From: Haloferax elongans ATCC BAA-1513
GTDB taxonomy: Archaea > Halobacteriota > Halobacteria > Halobacteriales > Haloferacaceae
Assembly (NCBI RefSeq): GCF_000336755.1
Contig: NZ_AOLK01000005.1
Coordinates: forward strand, 44,904 to 100,208
Direction: 5' to 3'
DNA length: 55,305 nucleotides
Part shown: positions 49,640-55,305 of the stretch, piece after piece
How positions within the stretch are numbered: the first letter of the stretch is position 1
Layout: each line of letters begins with the position of its first letter
Translations under genes and position numbers: made by a program
The notes under the pieces: model-generated
Told to the model about the DNA's origin: nothing
The model's database searches: none
What the model saw: the letters and a program-made list of their open reading frames with translations, nothing else

Positions 49640-49712
49640 AACCTTAGGGCCGCGCTCGGCCTGAAATTCCATGGTGGGATTCCCGCGACTTTAGGCGCGG
49701 GAGGAGGTCAAA
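49560..49712 (+). ncRNA. Candidate guide RNA region of the second TnpB
   Basis: By analogy with known TnpB systems the guide scaffold spans the 3' part of tnpB and the right-end hairpin (49682-49701), with the guide copied from the DNA after about 49712. A second hairpin-like stretch, GGGCCGCGCTCGGCC at 49647-49661, lies between. This rests on family knowledge and position only. Confidence 0.4.
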
Positions 49713-49753
49713 CAGAACTAGGCTCGGGAGGGGGTCAGGCGCTAGGTATCTTG

Positions 49754-51151
49754 TCAGTCTCGTTCAGGCGATAGCAATTTGTCAATCTCCGTGAGGTCTA
49801 ACAGAGACCACTTTTCGGAGAGATCATCTTCGAGACCATCGACGAATCCACTCTTCGAGAAGAGCGCGAAGCGCTCCTCTCGGTCGCCTAGCCCCCACCG
49901 AACGTTCGCTGCCTTCGCCCGGAGGCTTTCAACGAGTGCTTCGCCGACGGGTTCTGACGTCCACTTACACTCCGCGAGTAGGAGCCGGTCGTCGTCCGGT
50001 GCGAGACCGACGATATCGATTTCATCTTCGCCGTACCACCAGCGGCCGACCGCCGAGTATGGGTCGAAAGTCCCCCGCCGAATACCTTCCCAGACGGCTT
50101 CTTGGCACACGTCTTCGAATGTAGTAGCGACGTGAGTCGGCAGGTCAGGCGCAATTGTCCCGTCGTATACGACTTCCGGTGCCTCTTCGATACTGGAGCG
50201 ATTCGGCTCGACGTACCGGAACCAGAATCGAAGAAACTCATCCGCAACATGGTACCGTGACCGCTTCGACTTCTTTCCTGACGCGGTCACAGGGACTTCC
50301 CGGTCGATCAGTCGGAGGCGTCGAAGTGTCTGCAGATACTTCGATAGTGGGCCCGAATCGATTCCCGTCGCACCGGAGATCTCGTTCGGCGTCGTGTGTC
50401 CCAGTGCTACTGCTTCGAGGATACTCATGTACCGGGCTGGCGTCCGGAGTTCCGTCCGAAGCAAGAACTCTGGCTCGTTGTACAATACCGCTGTCGGCGA
50501 CAGGATTTGAGACTGGACGTTCTCCGAGAGAGAGGATTCGTAGTCGAACAGGGTGAGGTACAGTGGTGTGCCACCGGTAATCGCGTACGAACGAATCGCG
50601 TCTGTAGTATCGTACCCGATGGCCTCACGCGCCTGTTTGAAGGAGAATGGCTGTACATCGAGTTGTGCCGTACGCCGTCCGTACAACGGACTCTCGTGTC
50701 CAAGAACCTCTGACTCCATCGTGCTCACACTTGACCCACAGAGCACCAGCATCGACTCTGTCTCTTGGAGTTGTTCATCGACGAACCCCTGCAGGTAGGA
50801 GGGAACAGAGCCGTTTTCTTCAACGAGATACGGGAACTCGTCGATGACAACTACCAGATCTTCGGCGTGAAGCTTCTCTCCAAGGTACGCAAAGGCCTCG
50901 TCCCAGTCGTCAATCCGTGGGACGCGTTCGTCGAAATAGGCTGCGAGCTTCTCGACGAATTTCTCACGCTGCCGATGCTCGGCTTCTTGAGCCGCAAGAA
51001 AGTAGATGTGTGGTCGGTCAGCACAGAACTCCTTCAGTAGCGCCGTTTTTCCGACACGGCGGCGACCGTAAACGACGGCGAAATCAGATCCCGGAGACTC
51101 GAACGCAGAAGCAAGCGCGTCCAACTCATCTACCCGGTTATAGAAGGTCAT
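49754..51151 (-). CDS. Archaeal ATPase with DUF234 nuclease-like C terminus
   Basis: The 465-residue protein has an AAA-like ATPase domain (FYNRVDELDALASAF at the start, Walker A GRRRVGKTALL near 29-38, Walker B DLVVVIDEFPYL near 98-109, and LVLCGSSVSTME near 135), then a winged helix (EISGATGIDSGPLSKYLQTL near 258), and a DUF234-type PD-(D/E)xK domain: GEDEIDIVGLAPDDDRLLLA near 385-405 followed by ECKW. This architecture is common in archaea and often near mobile elements; its role is unclear, with transposon- or defence-related functions suggested. The core motifs are complete. It lies between an IS605-type element and the partition locus. Confidence 0.85.
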   Translation of the reverse strand: MTFYNRVDELDALASAFESPGSDFAVVYGRRRVGKTALLKEFCADRPHIYFLAAQEAEHRQREKFVEKLAAYFDERVPRIDDWDEAFAYLGEKLHAEDLVVVIDEFPYLVEENGSVPSYLQGFVDEQLQETESMLVLCGSSVSTMESEVLGHESPLYGRRTAQLDVQPFSFKQAREAIGYDTTDAIRSYAITGGTPLYLTLFDYESSLSENVQSQILSPTAVLYNEPEFLLRTELRTPARYMSILEAVALGHTTPNEISGATGIDSGPLSKYLQTLRRLRLIDREVPVTASGKKSKRSRYHVADEFLRFWFRYVEPNRSSIEEAPEVVYDGTIAPDLPTHVATTFEDVCQEAVWEGIRRGTFDPYSAVGRWWYGEDEIDIVGLAPDDDRLLLAECKWTSEPVGEALVESLRAKAANVRWGLGDREERFALFSKSGFVDGLEDDLSEKWSLLDLTEIDKLLSPERD

Positions 51152-51316
51152 ACTCTAAATAATGATTACTACGATAATGACTTATCTGTTTCGGGAACCC
51201 CTCAGACAGGATTTCTGAGCTTGCTCGATTTCTTCGCCACAGTCTGGGCATCATCCAAGCGCTGCCGGATCGGTTGTCACAGCCGAGCTGTTTGACTGAA
51301 CGACACTCATTACGTG

Positions 51317-51580
51317 TGTTCATGAATGTTGTTCATCGATATTGTTCACTCCAAATGTTCATTGGGATGGGGGGGGAAGGACGTCAGATCAGAGTTCACA
51401 GAAGACGTTAAGATTGCAGTTGTGGCTACTCTGATGTGCATCATCACCCGTTTATGCATTTGTTCATTGACTATGTTCATTCCAGATGTTCATTGACTGT
51501 GTCTACAGAAAATGTTCATTGGCTATGTTCACAGCAAATGTTCATTGGTTGTGTTCATTAGAACAATTCATGAATGAACA
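51317..51580. repeat. TGTTCATTG iterons upstream of parA
   Basis: Eleven direct copies of TGTTCA(T/C) begin at 51317, 51330, 51343, 51356, 51461, 51474, 51487, 51513, 51526, 51539 and 51552, with one inverted copy (ATGAACA) at 51574. Within each group the step is exactly 13 bases, or 26 where one unit has decayed (51487 to 51513). A 13-base period places copies on changing faces of the helix, as expected for a partition centromere or a regulatory iteron array. A separate 90-base stretch divides the two groups. Confidence 0.85.
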
Positions 51581-51645
51581 AAATTGATGAATGGGGTGAG
51601 CACACTCACAGAAGATTCAAGGTGAATGTAATTCATGAACACAGT

Positions 51646-52521
51646 ATGCTCACGTATTCGACCTACAGTGAGGCGGGTGGGGTCGGTAAAACGACCACCG
51701 CGGCAAACCTCGCTGTCGCACACGCCCGTGCAGGACTAAAACCGCTCGTCGTCCCACTCGACCCACAGGACGGAGACCTCTCGCGACTCTTTGGTGTCGA
51801 TGACCAGCGAACAGAGTCAGTCGATAACGTGGTTCGCCACATGATTCGCCGCCCGAATGGGGATTTCAATGATCTCATTCAGACTGTAGAGGGCGTCGAT
51901 ATCGTCCCCGAGCACAATATGCTCTCAGATCTGGCCGAGTTTTTGCAGCGTGAGAAGGACCAAGCAGAGGCCATGGGTGAGGCATTCGGAATGCATGCCC
52001 AGTTGCTCCGTGTGCTCCGTGAGGCGGGCGTCCCGGACGAATACGATGTCCTCATCTGTGACCCCCCAGCAACTGAGGGACCACATCTCTACAATGCGAT
52101 TCACGCGACTCGGTCACTCGTGATCCCTGTCGAGCCGAGTGCAAAAGGCCGTGCAGCGGTCGAAGGCCTCGAAGCACTTGTCGCAGGGTTCGAAGACCAA
52201 CTCGGGATCGACGTTGGCGTCCTTGCTGCAGTCCCAACAGGCTTCAAAAATACTCGCGACCAGCGAACAATCTTAGACGAGATCAATTACCCAATCCCGG
52301 AGATAATCAGCGAACGGGCGTCTCTCATGGAGGGCTGTTGGATGGAGCAATGCTCGGCGTTTAGCTACGTTCGCGACCACCGCTCTCGTCGACGCGACTA
52401 CGAGATTGAGACGCTCGCACAGTTCGACCGACTCGCGAGATATCTCGAAAAACAGGTTGGCCTCGAAGCACCCAATCCACCAGAACCCGGCGACGTAGAC
52501 CACGAGGTGCTAACTGTATGA
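51646..52521 (+). CDS. parA: ParA-type partition ATPase
   Basis: ATG 51646 (MLTYSTYSEAGGVGKTTTAA) is chosen because the ATPase fold begins here; upstream codons to 51574 belong to the iteron region. The 291-residue product has the deviant Walker A AGGVGKTTTAANLAVAHARA, Walker A' region VVPLDPQDGDLSRLFGVDD near 35-53, Walker B YDVLICDPPATEGPHLYNA near 134, and VIPVEPSAKGRAAVEGL near 160. These are features of ParA/Soj ATPases that move plasmids or chromosomes to daughter cells. It overlaps the next gene by four bases (ATGA, 52518-52521). The iterons upstream probably serve as its operator and/or centromere. Confidence 0.9.
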   Translation: MLTYSTYSEAGGVGKTTTAANLAVAHARAGLKPLVVPLDPQDGDLSRLFGVDDQRTESVDNVVRHMIRRPNGDFNDLIQTVEGVDIVPEHNMLSDLAEFLQREKDQAEAMGEAFGMHAQLLRVLREAGVPDEYDVLICDPPATEGPHLYNAIHATRSLVIPVEPSAKGRAAVEGLEALVAGFEDQLGIDVGVLAAVPTGFKNTRDQRTILDEINYPIPEIISERASLMEGCWMEQCSAFSYVRDHRSRRRDYEIETLAQFDRLARYLEKQVGLEAPNPPEPGDVDHEVLTV

Positions 52522-52925
52522 CGGGGATGAAGAAGGGAGCTGGTGAAGACCCATTCGCAGACGACTCGCCTGCCGAGTCGACATCCACGACGCCCCAACC
52601 GGTGCAGGAACACCCGGCTGAGAATGACGATCCTGCACCACCACAAGATGATGAGCGTGATTCGCAACAGTCTCAGCAGCAATTCCAGATCCCATACAAA
52701 TTCCGTCGTGACGGCGTCCAAGATGGCCGTGACCGAGTCCCGCTGTTCTTGCAGAAGGACACAAAAGTCGCAGAGCGGGACGCACTCCACGAACTCGAAG
52801 ACAAGTTCGAAGAAAATGTCTCACTGACCGACCTTCGTGAAGCGTTAGTGAAAGTGGGGTTACAGCATCTCGACGAAGCGGAAGTGTGTCTCGAGGAGTG
52901 GGGCTACGGGATGACGTTTGACTAG
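52518..52925 (+). CDS. Small ParA partner (ParB-like role)
   Basis: The 135-residue protein has a disordered acidic, Pro/Gln-rich N-terminal half (EDPFADDSPAESTSTTPQPV, then runs of Asp and Gln) and a structured C-terminal half: QIPYKFRRDGVQDGRDRVPL near 55-75, two helices with ERDALHELEDKFEENVSLTD and LREALVKVGLQHLDEAEVC. Small proteins of this shape commonly follow parA on haloarchaeal replicons. By analogy with other systems it should bind the iterons and stimulate ParA. It has no classical ParB domain or CTPase motif. Translational coupling by ATGA supports stoichiometric production with ParA. Confidence 0.65.
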   Translation: MTGMKKGAGEDPFADDSPAESTSTTPQPVQEHPAENDDPAPPQDDERDSQQSQQQFQIPYKFRRDGVQDGRDRVPLFLQKDTKVAERDALHELEDKFEENVSLTDLREALVKVGLQHLDEAEVCLEEWGYGMTFD

Positions 52926-52939
52926 CGGCCCAATCGATC

Positions 52940-53596
52940 TCACGACTCTTCGTCCGTTACACTGGAAGCCGTTTTCACAAGGGAGAGCGTCCCGGTGTCT
53001 GATTTAACGAGTGTGCATTCAGACGGGAACGCTTCGGCGAAGAACGTCATCAATTGAGTGGGGTCGCCATGTATTCGCTCGTCGTTCAATGCCTGTCTTG
53101 CTATCGTTCCAGTCGGGAGCGATTCAAAGAGTTCTCGGAGGCCAACCCCTGCCGGCACTTTTGCGCGACCTGTGCGAGTTGAATACCGTCGGTCAGGTGT
53201 GTTTTCATACACGTCGCGGGAGAGAATCCAGGTTGTCCCATCGGAGCGCTCTTCGACCACTACAGACTCAAACACCGTCGCAACCCGCTCACCTAACTCG
53301 TGGAGTATCAGATCGAGTATTGACCGATCTAGCGATGTCTGCAAGCGGTTCTTCTTTGAGAAGTCCATCTCGGAGAGGATGGCTCGATTTTCCTCGATAA
53401 AGAGACGGGCAGCAGCGACTTCATCACCAGCAATGTATGTTACGCGCGTGAACTTCCCCTTGGATGTTTTCGCAGCGTGTCCCTGCGTCCCTTGCACGTC
53501 AATCTGGCGAACAGTCATTCGCTCTTCGTAGTTGAGGTTGCTTAGGTCAATCCCGGTTTGAGGGCCCTCAAGAAGCTTATCGTACCATTTGGTCAC
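52940..53596 (-). CDS. Unknown protein convergent with the partition genes
   Basis: The 218-residue soluble protein starts MTKWYDKLLEGPQTGIDLSN. It has alternating helices and strands, for example VTYIAGDEVAAARLFIEENR near 52 and RSILDLILHELGERVATVFE near 92, and an N-terminal beta-like segment with RQIDVQGTQGHAAKTSKGKF. No Walker, HTH, or nuclease motif was found and no family was recognised. It converges with the ParA partner gene, with 14 bases between stops. A helical, basic-acidic make-up without membrane segments suggests a cytoplasmic role, perhaps with DNA. Confidence 0.55.
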   Translation of the reverse strand: MTKWYDKLLEGPQTGIDLSNLNYEERMTVRQIDVQGTQGHAAKTSKGKFTRVTYIAGDEVAAARLFIEENRAILSEMDFSKKNRLQTSLDRSILDLILHELGERVATVFESVVVEERSDGTTWILSRDVYENTPDRRYSTRTGRAKVPAGVGLRELFESLPTGTIARQALNDERIHGDPTQLMTFFAEAFPSECTLVKSDTGTLSLVKTASSVTDEES

Positions 53597-53853
53597 ACCG
53601 TGTCTTAACCAATGACTGACTCAAATGACTATCGCACTCTGGTGTCATACCAAAAACATTTTTCGTGTGATTATATTGCTAATATTACATTCCAAATCCG
53701 AAGTAATTACACAAAGTATTTACCACCGACCTACTGTTTCCGACATGTACCCCTACCCAAGGTGAAATCAGCGAGTAACCCCACGCCCTGACCTACCCCT
53801 GGGCGTATTCGGGACGAAAGCTGCTTCGCCGCTTGCAGAAACATCTCTAAACA
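53597..53853. promoter_or_regulatory. Promoter region of the surface glycoprotein gene
   Basis: A+T-rich sequence at 53649-53700 (ACATTTTTCG, then TGATTATATTGCTAATATTA) and AAGTATTTA at 53715-53723 offer TATA-like elements. About 130 bases of leader precede the start at 53854, long for a haloarchaeal gene but seen for strongly expressed surface-protein genes. A CCCCTACCC...CTACCCCTGGGCG block at 53750-53806 contains short dyads. Confidence 0.45.
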
Positions 53854-55305
53854 ATGACACGTAATAAACAGATTCGCGCAGTCCTGCTCGCTGCGCTGAT
53901 GGTCTTCTCGGTCTTTGCCGGGTCCATCGCGTTCACGGGCAGTGCCGCTGCTGCGAGCTCTGACCTTACCTACCAGACCGGTAGCGCCGTTCACTTCTAT
54001 AACGGCTCTAACGCGGTCATTGAAGTATCGTTTAACGACAAAGTCAACGCCTCGAGCCTGACCACGGGTAACTTCTCGGTCGCCGACGACGGGTCGGACC
54101 TGAGCGGTTACTCGGTCTACCAGACCTCCGACGGTCGTGTCCTTCTCGACCTCGGCGCTGGTGAAGACTCCATTGTCAAGTCCAACGACCTCGAGCTGAC
54201 GCTCTCGGAGAACATCGAGAACTCCACGGGCAGCAGCATCTCGAACGCTGGCACGTACGACATCACGTACGCTGCAGCCACGCTCGACGAGGGCGACTCT
54301 GACTTCTCGGTCTACAAGGGTTCGACGGTCGCTGTCAACGCGACGAAGGTTAACGCCGACGTGGTTGTTGAAGACAACGACGACGACGTCAACTACTTCA
54401 AGGACGGTTCCACCGGCACGAACAGCACGGTCTACCTCCTTGACACGTCCGACCTCGAGACTGTTGACTACTCGGTCGACGTCAACGGTTCCACCACGAA
54501 CATCACGGTCCGCGACCTCGGTCTCGAGGCATCCCTCGACGACCTCGACGTCACGGACGAAGACTCGATTGACGGCTCGGTCTCGGCAAACGCCGACAGC
54601 CGCGACGTCAAAGTCAAGCTCCTCGACGCTGGCGACGACGAAGTCGCCAACCAGTCCCTGACCCTCGACGGCCAGGGTGACGCTGACTTCTCGTTCAGCT
54701 CCCAGGACGCCGGTAACTACTCCGTTGAAGTGACGGACCTCGACACGGGTGCAGTCGTCTCGACTGACACCGTTGTGGTCTCGAAGGCAAAGGACTCCAC
54801 GTCCAACTTCGGTACCTCCGTCGTCACCGAACAGGTTGGCGACATCGCTGAGATCACCGTGACCATGGAAGGCACGGACGAAGTCGACGTCATGATCGGC
54901 GGCGACAGCCTCGGTTACACCGCGAACGCAACCGTCGAAGACGGTAACGACGACGGCGAGGTTATCCTCCTGTTCAACACGTACGCACCGAACAAGACGA
55001 GCTCCTTCGATGTTGACGACAGCGACGACGACGTCATCATCAAGCAGTCCAACATCACGACGGACATCCCAGCTGGTGAAGTCCTCGACGCTGGTGACTA
55101 CGACCTCGAAGTCTCGACGAGCGACGACAGCGCCGACAACGTCGGCACGCTCGTCCTCGAAGAACGCAGCACGACGTCTCAGAAGATCTGGACGGCCCCG
55201 ACGGGCGCAGACCTCACTGAGACCGAAGACGTCTACGACGCCATCGACAACGGCAACCTGACGGAATCCGACGCTGTCGCCAACGGCGACTTCGTCGTCC
55301 AGCAG
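53854..55305 (+). CDS. Surface (S-layer type) glycoprotein, 3' end outside window
   Basis: From ATG 53854 the frame stays open to the last base (484 codons). It starts MTRNKQIRAVLLAALMVFSV, followed by FAGSIAFTGSAAAASS, the surface-glycoprotein type signal peptide of haloarchaea with cleavage after an Ala run. The mature part is very acidic, with many Asp/Ser/Thr/Val strands and repeated Ig-like domains, and frequent N-glycosylation sequons (for example NGS, NAS, NFS, NST, NAT, NIT). It looks like an S-layer or S-layer-like protein anchored at the C terminus, which is not in view. The sequence differs from the well-known Haloferax volcanii S-layer protein outside the signal. High expression is suggested by codon use biased to GAC, TCG and CTC. 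Confidence 0.8.
   Translation, partial: MTRNKQIRAVLLAALMVFSVFAGSIAFTGSAAAASSDLTYQTGSAVHFYNGSNAVIEVSFNDKVNASSLTTGNFSVADDGSDLSGYSVYQTSDGRVLLDLGAGEDSIVKSNDLELTLSENIENSTGSSISNAGTYDITYAAATLDEGDSDFSVYKGSTVAVNATKVNADVVVEDNDDDVNYFKDGSTGTNSTVYLLDTSDLETVDYSVDVNGSTTNITVRDLGLEASLDDLDVTDEDSIDGSVSANADSRDVKVKLLDAGDDEVANQSLTLDGQGDADFSFSSQDAGNYSVEVTDLDTGAVVSTDTVVVSKAKDSTSNFGTSVVTEQVGDIAEITVTMEGTDEVDVMIGGDSLGYTANATVEDGNDDGEVILLFNTYAPNKTSSFDVDDSDDDVIIKQSNITTDIPAGEVLDAGDYDLEVSTSDDSADNVGTLVLEERSTTSQKIWTAPTGADLTETEDVYDAIDNGNLTESDAVANGDFVVQQ

Larger units (their letters stand above)
47880..49712 (+). mobile_element. Second IS200/IS605-family element, TnpA and TnpB in tandem
   Basis: The left end has a hairpin ACCCGCG (47894-47900) with CGCGGGT (47909-47915); the right end has CCCGCG (49682-49687) with CGCGGG (49696-49701). 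TnpA and TnpB are both on the plus strand and overlap by four bases, unlike the divergent layout of the element at 43.6 kb, so this is a different subgroup. There is no DUF2080-like gene. Both genes look intact. The element lies between the origin and the DUF234-type ATPase. Confidence 0.87.

Noticed and set aside
1-55305. tRNA or rRNA genes
   Set aside because: No cloverleaf-like segment with conserved TTCGAATC-type arm or rRNA sequence was noticed on either strand.

Overview
The window is a piece of haloarchaeal DNA, most likely Haloferax or a close relative. The reasons are acidic proteins, twin-arginine signal peptides, an Orc1/Cdc6 initiator beside origin-recognition boxes, a CRISPR repeat of the Haloferax type (GTTTCAGACGAACCC...), haloarchaeal IS elements and, at the right edge, the start of a surface (S-layer type) glycoprotein. 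An origin, a ParA partition locus, a conjugation-like cluster and many insertion sequences point to a plasmid, megaplasmid or heavily invaded chromosomal region rather than core chromosome.

Layout. 1-4 kb: a gene tail and two convergent paralogous membrane proteins of DUF2254 type. 4-7.4 kb: a broken OB-fold gene, a secreted protein, an IS6-family relic, a DUF6176-like protein, an endonuclease/exonuclease/phosphatase-fold protein and an orphan three-repeat CRISPR array. 7.4-12.8 kb: small unknown genes, a PD-(D/E)xK-like nuclease candidate and a translationally coupled AAA+ ATPase/DUF6414-like pair, resembling a defence island. 12.8-17.5 kb: IS6 copies, one carrying an in-frame array of about eight short hairpins, a large HNH endonuclease, and a toxin-antitoxin pair whose promoter and antitoxin start are duplicated 3.3 kb upstream. 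17.4-22.1 kb: small membrane proteins, a coupled pair of unknown genes and about 2 kb of G+C-rich, repeat-rich DNA with no credible gene.

22.1-35.5 kb is a conjugation/type IV secretion-like module on the minus strand: small regulator candidate, pilin-like protein, large surface protein, lipoprotein, VirB6/TrbL-like membrane protein, PrgI-VirB4-like ATPase, an unknown protein and a VirD4/TraG-like coupling ATPase. Winged-helix regulators lie at both ends. 35.5-45.6 kb is a mosaic of IS fragments around an A+T-rich secreted serine protease, a lipoprotein, a broken IS4-like element, an HTH/LAGLIDADG-like gene pair under two palindromes, and an intact IS200/IS605 element (TnpA, DUF2080-like protein, TnpB).

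45.6-53.6 kb holds replication and maintenance functions: Orc1/Cdc6, an origin with about ten TTTCCAGTA boxes in two opposing groups, a second IS200/IS605 element, a DUF234-type ATPase, TGTTCATTG iterons, ParA with a small partner, and an unknown gene. From 53.85 kb to the window end runs a surface glycoprotein, cut off by the window. The most unusual signals are the hairpin array, its relation to an IS605-end footprint at 17.5 kb, the AAA+/DUF6414 pair and the LAGLIDADG-like protein whose motif lacks its acidic residue.
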